Below are positions 52,210 to 63,250 of a stretch of 64,000 nucleotides of DNA, one piece after another. This DNA comes from Symsagittifera roscoffensis. Taxonomy: Eukaryota > Xenacoelomorpha > Acoela > Convolutidae. The translations under genes and the position numbers were made by a program. Within the stretch, counting starts at the first letter, position 1, and each line of letters begins with the position of its first letter. Location of the stretch: NCBI RefSeq assembly GCF_963678635.1, contig NC_087065.1, positions 56,324,397 through 56,388,396 of the forward strand. The letters are read 5' to 3'. The notes under the pieces are model-generated. The model was not told where the DNA came from. It worked only from the letters and a program-made list of their open reading frames with translations, and searched no databases.

Positions 52210-52879
52210 TCAAGATTGTCTCCAAGCTTCTGCAGGTCGATCATGGCGCCATTCCAGTACTCGCATAATCGTCAACTCTTGTTCATGCATCTGTTCCATC
52301 TCAGGTTCGAACTCCAATTCCGATTCAGAGTGATCGTCGGTCCAGTCATGTTCTCTGTCATCGACCAGGTCGATCTCTTGTGGCATCCCTATTTCGTCCA
52401 GGCCCACTATCGAGTCCATTACATCGCTCAAAACTATTCTGTCTATGACGAAATCCTCACTGTTTTGGTTGTATTTCTTCTTGTTCTTTCCTCTTTTGCC
52501 CTGGCGTGTTTTCCATAATGAAGGGAAAGTCAGGCTGCACTCCTTTGTCAACTTCAGTTTGCTCTGAGCAGTCCCAGTCTTCTTCGGCACAGGGAAGGGT
52601 CTCGTCGTCAACCTCCACTCGCTCAGTTAACTCCAGGTCCAGTGGTAGATCACAATCTACCACCTCATTCCCGTCGTTTTTGCCGCGCGTGCTTCTCGCA
52701 TTCACCTCGCAGGCAGGCTCCATTATCAAATAGTCCTCATCATGCATGTCGGCTGGGATACACCAGTCCTCCGATGAGGCATTGTGGGGCTTGATGTTCT
52801 CGTAATGAGCTGCCCGTCCGGTGCTCAACCGATAAAAACGACCTCCTTGGTGCACTTCAATTATTTGAAAATGGACCAA
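52210..52879 (-). pseudogene. C-terminal region of pol, decayed
   Basis: Two overlapping frames (52879-52457, then 52611-52210) together resemble one acidic protein end. The first contains FQIIEVHQGGRFYRLSTGRA and EDWCIP, the typical region after integrase in this type of element; the second is acidic with runs of Glu/Asp. A frameshift separates them. Confidence 0.6.
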
Positions 52880-53038
52880 TCTTTTTTCAGCAACTTTTGG
52901 TTCCCACTTGGTGTAACTACCTCCTGGAACACCCAGACATAGTTTCCCACTGAGTAGGCTTTTGCATCCGCAGTGCTCTTATCAAATCTACTATTTTGTC
53001 TAATTTGAGCCTGTTGCGTGTTCCTCCTGCATAGATCA

Positions 53039-53690
53039 TTAAATTCCTGCTGTCTCCTGATCTATCTCGCACGCACGTTTGCGGTGTTGTTTTCTTTCCA
53101 TCATACTCAGGACCGTTAATGGAAGGGCTTTTTCCTGACCGGTTAACATCATATGCGGGCTTATTCCCGTGGTAGAGTGTTCGGTGCTGTTATAAGCGCC
53201 AATTACTTGCGGCAAGTGCTTATCCCAGTCATCCATGTACCGTGAGCAATAAACCCTCAACATGGACACTAACTAGGCCATTCGTTTGTGGGTGATAAGT
53301 GGTCCTCTGAGCCTGTGCCACCTGAGACCTCTGCTTTATCTCCTTTGTGAGATCACCCACGAATGTTTTGCCATCGTCTGATTGGAATTTGGTTGGACAG
53401 CTGTGTCTCGCTATCCATACATTTATCAGGTGGTCACACGTTTCCTCCGCTGATGCTGTCAAAAAGAGAGCTGCTTTTGCGTACTTTGTAAAATGATCTA
53501 TCATCACCAGCACTTGATTATAGCCCGTGGCCGTCATGCATTTTTTCTGATGATCAATTTGCACAACCTCATTCAATCTTGATGACTCTATTGACTGAAG
53601 AGGAAATTTCACGTTCTGGGGTCCTTTGCTTGGTGACATGACAAGCATGCAGAGATCCACTTCTCTCAGGCCTTCTTCAATCATGGCCAC
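53039..53690 (-). pseudogene. pol (IN): Integrase, decayed and missing its catalytic Glu
   Basis: Frame 53690-53229 holds the catalytic Asp of VQIDHQ, VMIDHFTKYAKA, the second Asp in FQSDDGKTF and HPQTNGLV. Directly after NGLV, where the third acidic residue should stand, the sequence is disrupted and the frame changes. Frame 53269-53039 resumes with LRVYCSRYMDDWDKHLP and AYNSTEHSTTGISPHMM. A small deletion plus frameshift therefore removed the Glu. Confidence 0.8.
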
Positions 53691-54063
53691 TCAAATCGCT
53701 TCTGCATCCGGTTTTACAATTTGTCCACACCCTCATGGTCCATATGATCATGTGAATGAAAAATCAATTCAGTTTGATACAACTGTGGTAGCACTATCGA
53801 ATTATATTTGTAAAAGACATTGACCTCTACCTTGCGTTTGAAGGCCACGATAGCGTCTTTAATCAATTACAACAAGTCCTTTCTCTTTAAATAAAAGTGC
53901 TTTAGTCAGGTGCTCCGTTTTTGATCCATTTCTCTAGATTACTCGTAACTCTACCATTTCGCTGAGCCCTTAAAAGATCCGACAGCCGGTACGTGTCTTT
54001 CAGATGTGTCTTCATCACGTTTGGTTGTCCGCAAACTATCTCCGGTGCATGAGCATCTTGCAT
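53691..54063 (-). other. Decayed integrase N-terminal region
   Basis: No long frame, but the position matches the expected zinc domain between linker and core. No clear HHCC motif can be read. Confidence 0.35.
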
Positions 54064-54849
54064 CTAATTAACACACAATATCTTTTTCAAAGGTGTCGCT
54101 TCTTGCAACGATGGTTCCAGGTTGGTACGGATGACCGTAGCATGCGGAAGTAATCTAGTCGGATGTTTCGACACTGCTATCAACTCGAGCTCATCTGCGG
54201 CATTATCAACTTCCGTGCCCTCCTCTTCGGAGGTATACCGGTCTCTGTCTGGGCCTTGATGCATTTCTCTATCTATTACGCGCTCCTTCCATTCTACTAG
54301 CAATGAATAAATTGCGATTTCGGAGACGTTGGATTTGGATGTTGTTTCTGACACGTTCTCCCAAGGCTGAGACTGCGAGTCTGCACTTGAGCTGATGGAT
54401 ACTGCCTCATCGTCTTCTGATTTATCCATGATGTTTCTCGACTCCCCGGACAAAACTTTGTGCCTTGATTGCTCTAAAGTCGACTCCCCGGACAAAATTG
54501 TGTCCCTTGAATGCTCTGAAGTCGACTCCTCGGACAACATTCTGTCCCTTGGTCGTTTCGAAGTCGACACTTCGGACAAAAATCTGTCCCATGGTCGCTT
54601 CGACATTGTCTCTCCGGACAAGTCATCCTGTCCGGACCGGAAGGTGCATGACTCCCCGGATAATGTTTCGTCTCCTGATGAACAGTCCGAGCTCGACTCG
54701 TACTCCTCCTTCGTCTGAGTGAACTGAATTCTTCTCATAACGCTGTATCCTAATTCAACACTGACCTCTTGATTGGTTTGAGTAGCGACCGATTGTTGAC
54801 ATTCTACATACGAAGTCCTCAGAAGCACATATTTCGGTATCGAACTCAC
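54064..54849 (-). pseudogene. Linker ORF with a 14-residue repeat
   Basis: An open frame of 261 codons lies between RNase H and integrase. It holds four to five copies of a 14-residue unit of the type LS-EST-RDR, encoded by a 42-bp tandem repeat at 54440-54625. Flanking parts are acidic and Ser-rich. This region is a variable linker in elements of this kind, so no enzyme is expected. Confidence 0.5.
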
Positions 54850-55101
54850 TTACTGATTCACTATCGATCGGCAATTCAGATCAACGTCCGGACTCTGAAT
54901 TGCTATTGGTATCTTCTCCGTTTTTTCAAGGCCGCCATTCGTAGTGTTGATACCCAGCCTAGTCAGTTCTTGCAGCACCAGGTTTGATCGAACTAGCAAA
55001 TCCAACGGAACCGGATCACCTTTCGCCAACATTTTTATCTCAGCATCCGTCTCCACGGGAAGTTCAGGCTGTCCTGGCATGGGGTGCCCGGGGATTGTCA
55101 A
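54850..55101 (-). pseudogene. Linker fragment after RNase H
   Basis: A frame with PGHPELPVE-like and DPVPLDLLVRSNLV residues, continuing the RNase H reading after a frameshift. It joins the linker above. No domain. Confidence 0.5.
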
Positions 55102-55146
55102 GCCACTTGATGATGGCAGCTTGTCATACGTGTCCTTATCCAGAAA

Positions 55147-55647
55147 TTAGAAAACATCCTTGATTTCTGCCTGGTTAGCCTGCTTCTCCTCTAATCGCTC
55201 ATAGAACTCAGTCTTTTTGCTGAGGCTGTCGGCATTTTGGTGTTTGTCACGGGTTCGATGCCCAAGATCATGTGATAGCCGTCCATCCGCACGATCCAGC
55301 GACCAATTTAGCTTTGGGTCATCGAGTAAGTCTTCAGCCAGGCAAGAGCACGAGTCTACACGAAACTTGAAGGGAGCACTGCCTACTTTTGGTGCACCGT
55401 AATTCATTTCAGTGTCGCTCACGACTTTACTTCCGTAAGCTATTGATCTGAGAACAGTCCTCCCATTCCACTCCTGTTCCTGGTGAAGTATGCCCGATAT
55501 CGCAACTACTGATGCAAACATCCCCTTTTCTGTAGGCATGACGAGGACCGGAGCCTCGCAAAATTCGCGCTTAATGTGCTCAAAGGAGACCTGAGTCGCG
55601 TCAGTCCAGCTGAATTTCTTACGCTCATTTCGCATCAACTTCTGCAT
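55147..55647 (-). pseudogene. pol (RH): RNase H, decayed
   Basis: The 166-codon frame holds WTDATQVSFEHIK, SVVAISGILHQEQ, IAYGSKVVSDTEMNYG and RDKHQNADSLSKK, the landmarks of Ty3/gypsy RNase H. The Asp expected before SVVAISG is Ala (MFASVV), and the central TDH region is shortened. It is not active. Confidence 0.75.
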
Positions 55648-55699
55648 GGCGTATATCTTGTCAGCATACCCTTTTAGAAACTCTCGGTTTCTAAGCGAA

Positions 55700-56492
55700 T
55701 CCGAGAAAGCTCAACAATTGCGTGTCGGTCTTCGTTACCTTCCATGTCAATACCACTTCGGTCTGGCCCGGTGTTTATCTACAAGGCGACCCAGATACTT
55801 GATTGATTCTATCAGGATTTCGCACTTGGAAGGTTTGCATTTCATGTCGGCCTGTTTCATGCAAGTAAAGACTTCGTCTATTCTCTCCATGGTCCTCCAG
55901 CGTTGGTGTCGCAACGACCACGTAATCCACGTAAAACATTATGAGGTTGCCATACTTTTTATTTACATTCGTGCGTGCCTGGGCCATTATTCGTTGGAAC
56001 GTACCCGTCGCATTGCATAGTCCAAACGGCATCCTCTTCCACTGGAACAATCCCAGCTCGCACGCGAAGCCCGTCTTTTCACGATCTTGCTTTCGGAGTG
56101 GCACTGGCCAGAACGCCGAGCCCAGATCTAACGTCGTGAAGAAATTCGCGTCCCCCAACTTGGAGAGGCTCTCATCGATGCGTGGAATCGGGTATGCGTC
56201 CTTTATTGTTACCGCGTTCAGGTAGCTGAAATCACAACAAAACCTAAGTTGCCCCCTTTTTCGCCATGACCACGCCACAAGCCCACTGGGACTTCGATGG
56301 TTCGATCATGTCATATTCCATTAACAATTCGATTTCTTTTCTGCATGCTTCGGACTTTTGTGGAGTCATCCTCCTAGCTCCCTCCCTATGAGGTACCGAA
56401 TCCTCTTCTATTTCTATCTCATGCTCTACAAAATTGCAGCAGCCTGTATCAGCATTGTGCTTCGAAAATAGTCTGCGTTTGCAAATCAACAC
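55700..56492 (-). pseudogene. pol (RT): Reverse transcriptase with YVDD changed to YVDY
   Basis: Frame 56492-56244 gives the RT N-terminus (KEIELLMEYDMIEPSKSQWACG). After a frameshift, 56278-55775 continues with LRFCCDFSYLNAVTIKDAYPIPRI, FTTLDLGSAFW and RMPFGLCNATGTFQ. The catalytic motif reads FYVDYVVVAT, with the second catalytic Asp lost to Tyr. The frame is lost again soon after. Confidence 0.85.
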
Positions 56493-57034
56493 CGCTCTGA
56501 GCGAGTCTAGCTCCCCATCTTATATTTTGCCTTTCAAGTGCTCTATCTCAGGTAGGACCGGCCTGTTTGAAGCTAGTTATTTTTTTGTTGGTCTCTCAGG
56601 AAAATTCGAGCAACTAGGCAGCCCATCGTCTGTCTCCGATTTCATCGAAAACAATTTTTTAAAAGACATCAATTCATTTATCCTATAAATTATGCATTTA
56701 TCATCTTGGTTGCCGTGTAAAGGACATTCAGTTACTTCATAAGTTCTCCACACTCTGATACTCTGTGCTCAGAGGCAATGCGTAACCAAATTTCTTGCCT
56801 CGTTGTACCGTCATCGTTGTTGCCTCTGTGTTCAACAACACACTCACCCACAGTCCGCTCTAAGTAAGTGAGAAGCTTCTTCCTAAAATAGCTGAGCTTT
56901 TACTGTTTGGGTTGGGAACCAGACGCACCCGTCTGTCGTTACTAAGCTCGTTCATGTTCCTCATCCTAAATGTAGTTTTACAGCCTGATTTGCAACCTTC
57001 CGATCTTCGAAAATTGGCACCTTTGCTTGATTAA
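56493..57034 (-). pseudogene. Decayed protease-RT connection
   Basis: Short minus-strand pieces such as KKLFSMKSETDDGL and NRPVLPEIEHLKGKI can be read near 56500-56720, split by stops. The rest shows no clear frame. It links the protease end to the RT start. Confidence 0.5.
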
Positions 57035-57596
57035 TCAGGATTTTATTAATCTTCTCTGGGTCCTATCATACTTCTTCTCTGGGTCCTTGATTCTTATCAA
57101 ACCATCGTTGAGGTCAATCGTGACATCAAAGTTGCGCTTAAAATCTTGTCCTAGGATGAACTGGTCGGAATCATCAAGATTCTCGACGACCAGGAAATTC
57201 ATCCAGAGATGCCTCCCTCCTAGCTGCAACGAGAAGATGGAGTCTTTCCGGTCAAATATTTTGCACCTTAATTAGCCGCTGCTAGTCTGATATTAGTCGG
57301 AATCAGATCGGATCTATCAAAACCCAAGTCGTCCAAGTGCTCACAGGTATGACACTGACCACTGCTCCGGTGTTCAATAGTCCCTTCACGGAGAGTTGTC
57401 TGCCCTGCACGTCTAGTACATGCGCGGCCAGATCTGCTACACAGCCTATGTGGACTGCGTCTTTTTCGAGCCTGGCGTTGTGTCCGATTTGTCGGACCTT
57501 AAGTTCTTCTCGACCGATATAGATGCGGTCTACCTGGTCACTTGCATCGGTCAAAGGGTTCTTTATAAGAGAGCAGAGAGCAAAAGGTCTTCTCAA
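57035..57596 (-). pseudogene. pol (PR): Protease with catalytic Asp changed to Asn
   Basis: Frame 57596-57303 contains KGLLNTGAVVSVIP where retropepsins have DTGA; AAC replaces an Asp codon. After a frameshift, 57229-57035 carries the end of the domain (DQFILGQDFKRNFDVTIDL). The 5' end runs directly into repeat copy A at about 57559, so the protease is cut off from its gag. Confidence 0.8.
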
Positions 57597-58719
57597 GTGA
57601 GTGTGTCTTGTCTAATAAACTCGCCAAGGTCTTCCTTTATGTGTTACTGGATTACCGGAGCCTTCCTATTAAGTAGCTCAAGGCAACCACACAACCAAAA
57701 TAACAATAAAAAAAATTTGTCTCGGATACATTTGATGAACCCGATTTAGAATCCAAAGTTAAATCGCAAATATCTGGGTCAACTGGGCCTCTGTTTTCCT
57801 AACATACACGTCTCGTGAGTAGTCGACCTTCTATTTTGACCTCAAAAGGATATCTAGGGATGTTGGATGTTTAAATTGTCCCGGAGGATCCCTTCAAATT
57901 TTGACTAAGGAGGGTTGTTGAAGGGCTTAAGTCCCTACGGAGGGTCACCTCGGACGATCGTTGAGACACCTAGCTTACTCCGGAGGGTTACCTCGGAGGG
58001 TACCTTAAACACCTAGGTTGCTTCGGAGGGTCCCCCTAAGATCACTAAAGAGGGTCAATAAGAGGCTTAAGTCACATCGGAGGGTTTTTTCAATGGGTTC
58101 CCTCAACTTTCAAAATTTTTCAAGTCTCGCCGCAAGGGGGTCTCCGGCTAGTGTTAAAATGAATACAAACCGCCTAAATTTACTCTGGGGTTTATTTGAA
58201 CTATCTCAAAGGGTTCCGTAAGAATTTCTACCAAGGAGGGTTGTTAAGGGGCTTAACTGACTCTGGAGGGTTGCTTCGGAGGGTTCCCCAAAAATCACAA
58301 AAACAGTTTTTTCACTGCTCTAAAGCCTCCGATTGCGGTCTAGCTTGCTTGAAACAAGGTGGGTTGACCCGGTCAACCTACCCAAAAGGATAAAAACGTA
58401 GTTTGATAAAAAAAATGTGGCCTATCCAGGGTTAAATTATTACTACCTCCACTCAGTTGCCTAGTATGACAGCATCACAAAATTTCCAAGACTTTATAAC
58501 TAGTAAACAAAAAAAAATTGATAGTGAGATAAAAATACCCCATAAGCGACAGCATCACTAGCCACAGTATCACTCTACTGCCACAGACATATCAAATCAC
58601 TGCTTCGTTTAAAATCAAAGAGTTCTTTATAAGAGAGCAGAGAGCAAAAGGTCTTCTCAAGTGAGTGTGTCTTGTCTAATACACTCACCAAGGTCTTCCT
58701 TTATGTGTTACTGGATCAT
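57559..58719 (-). repeat. LTR-like repeat, copy A (R segment, L segment, then 97 bp of R again)
   Basis: R segment 57559-58405 matches 60040-60893 and 62394-63245. It is followed by the L segment (58428-58622), which elsewhere precedes R, and then by the first 97 bp of R again (58623-58719). So copy A is a tandem junction R-L-R'. It sits between gag and protease of the same element, disrupting gag-pol. Confidence 0.75.
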
Positions 58720-58736
58720 AAGGTAACCTTTTGCAT

Positions 58737-59754
58737 CTAGTTTTTCTCCAGGTTAGTCATCGTATGAGCATAGGTGTAGTCGTGATCGTTCAACAACCGC
58801 TCGATCTCTCTCGTCATCTTAATGTCTCTTTCTTGATTGTGACTCCTTGTGAATCCGTTCCCACCACTGGGGTAAGACCCAGGGACGATGACATCAATTG
58901 AGGTTTCAGCCTGGGGCTCGACGATGCACCATTCTTCTGTGTGCCCATAAATATCATCAAACTCGTATGTCGACGATGCTCCCATCGTTCTCCCATCTGA
59001 CATTGGTCTAGTCGGCGAGTCAGACATCGCTTTCTTGCTCTTCTCCTGTCTCGGGCTAGGGGTGAAGTCCATGTCCGAGTGCAGCAGCCCCGGACCGTCA
59101 TATTCAGAAGACAATCCATCAGTTCGGGGGGACGCCATGCGTTCATTTTACCTTGTCTTGAAGCTTTGTTTCGCTTTTGAACTTGAATGCTCTTCTCTTG
59201 GAATTATGCGTGACATCATCGCATTCTTGCCCTCCTTGACTAGAATGGATTGTTCCTTTCGCCGACTGTTAATCTTTGTCTCCGATTTGAACGTCCCCTT
59301 ATACAACAGTTCCTTTCGTACTCCGACCTCGGAACGCTCCGAGGTCTCTTGAGTTTTCTCGGTTTGTTCCCGGTCGAGGTCCTCGCCAGGCTCCTGCGGA
59401 TCCTGCTGAGGGCGGTTATCGGGTCGGGTTAGCGTTTGATCCCCTTCCTCGAAGGATTCCGTTGGTGTCACATTTGCCGCTCCGGCCTCGGCGTTCCGCC
59501 CTTCGTCGCCATTTAGATTCTTCTCGCTTTTTAGTTTCATTCCGCTCACTGAAAGATCACAGATCACTATGACCTTCACTTGCTGCTTCACAAGCAAATA
59601 CGTCGGAGATGCTACTAATCGAGGATTGGCTACGCCGTGATTTAAACCTCCGCGTGCTTCCCATGATCAGCCTGGGAATCTTATTTGTCTCTCCTAGCGA
59701 GTTTCTACGCTGTATGTTTCGTGACAAATTTTTTTTTGTATATTTTGACGACAA
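58737..59754 (-). pseudogene. gag: Gag N-terminal fragments (first copy)
   Basis: Frame 59754-59557 starts MSSKYTKKNLSRNIQRR and contains LIMGSTRRFKS. Frames 59597-59148 (Glu/Gln-rich) and 59138-58737 (with EEWCIVEPQ and REIERLLNDHDY) follow. The start block is repeated at 62062-61775, which identifies it as the conserved gag beginning. No zinc knuckle remains here. Confidence 0.5.
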
Positions 59755-59858
59755 TGCACAAGTACCAAAAATAAATTTGAGAAAATTTGCTTAAGCCTGC
59801 TCTTGCAACTTCTTTCAATCTCTTAGAAATGATATCAGTGACTCAGCTAAAGTTACAC

Positions 59859-60893
59859 ACAGGGCCTATCCAGGGTTAAGTTATTACTAACTCCACTCAG
59901 TTGCCTAGTATGACAGACTCATAAAATTTCCAAGACTTTATAACCAATACACAAACTAAATTGATAATGAGATAAGATTACCCTATAGGCGACAGCATCA
60001 CTAGCTACAGTATCACTCTACTGTCACAGACATATCAAACTTTATAAGAGAGCAGAGAGCAAAAGGTCTTCTCAAGTGAGTGTGTCTTGTCTAATACACT
60101 CACCAAGGTCTTCCTTTATGTGTTACTGGATTACCGCAGCCTTCCTATTAAGTAGCTCAAGGCAACCACACAACCAAAACAACAATTAAAAAAATTTGTC
60201 CCGGATACATTTGATGAACCCGATTTAGAATCCAAAGTTAAATCGCAAATATCTGGGTCAACTGGGCCTCTGTTTTCCTAACATACACAACTTGTGAGTA
60301 GTCGACCTTCTATTTTGACCTCAAAAGGATATCTAGGGATGTTGGATGTTTAAATTGTCCCGGAGGATCCCTTCAATTTTTGACTAAGGAGGGTTGTTAA
60401 AGGGCTTAAGTCCCTTCGGAGGGTCACCTCGGACGGTCGTTGAGACACCTAGCTTTCTCCGGAAGGTTACCTCGGAGGGTACCTTAAACACCTAGGTTGC
60501 TTCGGAGGGTCCCCCTAAGATCACTAAAGAGGGTCAATAAGAGGCTTAAGTCACTTCGGAGGGTTTTTTCAATGGATTCCCTCAACTTTCAAAATTTTTC
60601 AAGTCTCGCCGCAAAGGGTCTCCGGCTAGTGTTAAAATGAATACAAACAGCCTAAATTTACTCTGGGGTTTATTTGAACTATCTCAAAGGGTTCCGTAAA
60701 AAAATTTTCTACCAAGGAGGGTTGTTAAGGGGCTTAACTGACTCCGGAGGGTTGCTTCGGAGTGTTCCCCAAAAATCACAAAAACAGTTTTTTCACTGCT
60801 CTAAAGCCTCCGATTGCGGTCTAGCTTGCTTGAAACAAGGTGGGTTGACTCGGTCAACCTGCCCAAAAGGATAAAAACGTGGTTTTATAAAAA
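59859..60893 (-). repeat. LTR-like repeat, copy B (L plus R)
   Basis: The L segment (59859-60039, starting CCTATCCAGGGTTAAG) is followed by the R segment (60040-60893). R contains many GGAGGGT motifs and ends near a T/A-rich GGTTTTATAAAA. On the element strand R-L comes before the gag start at 59754, as expected for a 5' LTR plus leader. Confidence 0.75.
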
Positions 60894-60980
60894 AAAAAAT
60901 CTGGCGCTCGGAGGGTTCCCTAGAAGTTGGACCCTTCGAAATAACAAACTCGCGCAGCTCTGTATTTTCTAACTCTGACT

Positions 60981-62062
60981 TTACCCAATGCTCAACCTCT
61001 TGATGGCCAATTCTTGCTGAACTTTCTGTAGAATGGTCCGTGCCACTAGGCCATAGTCTACTGTGAGCGCACTAGCTGACTCTGTCTCAAGTTTCGAGGC
61101 AATCGCATCATCAGATAAGGGTTTCACCTTCTTGGTTGTGAATGTGCCTTGTGTAACATCCTTCTTTCGCGTCTCGGCTTCGTTCATTAGGCGAGTGCTC
61201 GGCTAGCCTTAACTCTTGAAATGAAAGTGCCTCCTCATGTCGGGGATGCTTCGCATCCGCCACTGCATCCCAGAATTGAGTGCAATCCGACTTAAAATGT
61301 GACTCCAAATTGGAGAAGAAGCATCTCGGATCATACTTCATTTTGAGTTCTCTCTTATATTCCTCGTGGTTCTCGTCGGTTGCATCAACGTCGTCAAGAA
61401 AGTAACCTATCGCTTTCATTTTATGCTTACAAGTAGAGCAGGCTGAAACGTGATGGTCCATCGAACCACAATTCGCACATGACCTCGTCTTATCCATGTC
61501 ATCACGAGGTCTATACCAATTGGAGTTTGCGCCAGTTTTCGTTCCACTGTAGTTGCCGTAATTGCTGTAACGGTTTTGCACCCTTGGTTTTATGAGCAAG
61601 TACTCACTTGATTTCATGCGCAAATCATCGGGCGTGGGTACTGAGTCCGCTGACAAGGTAAAGTGAGTGGCCAATATGGTTTTCATAACTTTTTACTCCA
61701 TCCATTAACTTTGAGGCAAAGGCCAAGTTCCGTTCCGTGATCCTCTCGTCGGGGTTATTTCTCCTTCGGAATATTTAGAGGTCATCCGAAAATATGTCTA
61801 TGGATTCATCATCTATCTGACGCCTCTTTTCAAACTTCACCATAGCTTGATGTCCCTGCACCCCCGAGCCGAAACGACTATGACCTTCACCTGCTGCTTC
61901 ACAAGCAAAGACGTCGGAGTTGCTACTAATCGAGGATTGGCTACGCCATGATTTAAATCTCCGCGTGCTTCCCATGATCAGCCTGGGAACCTTATTTGTC
62001 TCTCCTAGCGAGTCTCTACGCTGTATGTTTCGTGACAAAAATTTTTTATATTTTGACGACAA
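60981..62062 (-). pseudogene. gag: Gag with zinc knuckles (second copy, internally deleted)
   Basis: Frame 62062-61775 repeats the gag start (MSSKYKKFLSRNIQRR). Frame 61686-61111 holds CANCGSMDHHVSAC, a good CCHC knuckle, and a second one, CFFSNLESHFKSDC, with the second Cys replaced by Ser. Frame 61187-60981 follows. The middle part seen in the other gag copy is absent, so this copy has an internal deletion plus frameshifts. Confidence 0.65.
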
Positions 62063-62190
62063 TGCACAAGTACCAAAAACAAATATGAGAAAATTTGCTT
62101 AAGCCTGCTCACTCAACTTCTTTAATATCAAAAATATCCTTGCAATCTCTTAGAAATGATATCTGTTACTCAGCTAAAGTTACACACAGG

Positions 62191-63245
62191 GCCTATCCAG
62201 GGTTAAGTTATTACTACCTCCACTCAGTTGCCTAGTATGACAGCATCACAAAATTTCCAAGACATTATAACTAATAAACAAAAAAAAATTGATAGTGAGA
62301 TAAAAATACCCCATAAGCGACAGCATCAGTAGCCACAGTATCACTCTACTGCCACAGACATATCAAATCACTGCTTCGTTTAAAATCAAAGGGTTCTTTA
62401 TAAGAGAGCAGAGAGCAAAAGGTCTTCTCAAATGAGTGTGCCTTGTCTAATACACTCACCAAGCTCTTCTTTTATGTGTCACTGGATACCCGGAGCCTTC
62501 CTATTAAGTAGCTCAAGGCATCCACACAACCAAAATAACAATTAAAAAAAGTTTGTTCGGATACATTTGATGAACCCGATTTAGAATCCAAAGTTAAACC
62601 GCAAATATCCGGGTCAACTAGGCCACTGTTTTCCTAACATACACGTCTCCTGAGTTGTCGACCTTCTAATTTGACCGCGAAAGGATATCTAGGGATGTTG
62701 GATGTTTAAATTGTCCCGGAGGATCCCTTCAAATTTTGACTAAGGAGGGTTGTTAAAGGGCTTAAGTCCCTACGGAGGGTCACCTCGGACGATCGTTGAG
62801 AAACCTAGCTTACTCTGGAGGGTTACCTCGGAGGGTACCTTAAACACCTAGGTTGCTTCGGAGGTTCCCCTAAGATCACTAAAGAGGGTCAATATGAGGC
62901 TTAAGTCACCTCGGAGGGTTACTTCAATGGGTTCCTTCAACTCTGAAAATTTTTTCAAGTCTCGCCCTAAAGGGGTCTGCGGCTAGTGTTAAAATGAATC
63001 CAAACAGCCTAAATTTTTTCTGAGGTTTATTTGAACTATCTCGAAGGGTTCCGTGAAAAATTTCTACCAAGGAGGGTTGTTAAGGGGCTTAACTGACTCC
63101 GGAGGGTTGCTTCGGAGGGTTCCCCAAAAATCACGAAAACAGTTTTTTCACTGCTCTAAAGCCTCCGATCGGGGTCTAACTTGATTGAAACAAGGTGGGT
63201 TGACTCGGTCAACCTACCCAATAGGATAAAAACGTGGTTTTATAA
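62191..63245 (-). repeat. LTR-like repeat, copy C (L plus R)
   Basis: L segment 62191-62393 and R segment 62394-63245, collinear with copy B and about as similar to it as to copy A by eye. The edge toward gag carries the same CACACAGGGCCTATCC as copy B. This copy should be the 5' LTR of the rightmost element. Confidence 0.75.
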
Positions 63246-63250
63246 AAATA

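Larger units (their letters stand above)
52210..63250 (-). mobile_element. Nest of decayed minus-strand Ty3/gypsy elements
   Basis: From right to left the region holds three LTR-like repeats with gag fragments between them, then protease, RT, RNase H, a long linker, integrase and a C-terminal region. The domain order is Ty3/gypsy, of a family unlike the two other elements in the window. Every domain has stops or frameshifts, and key residues are lost. The repeats interrupt gag and pol, so several insertions or recombination events have built this locus. Confidence 0.8.
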
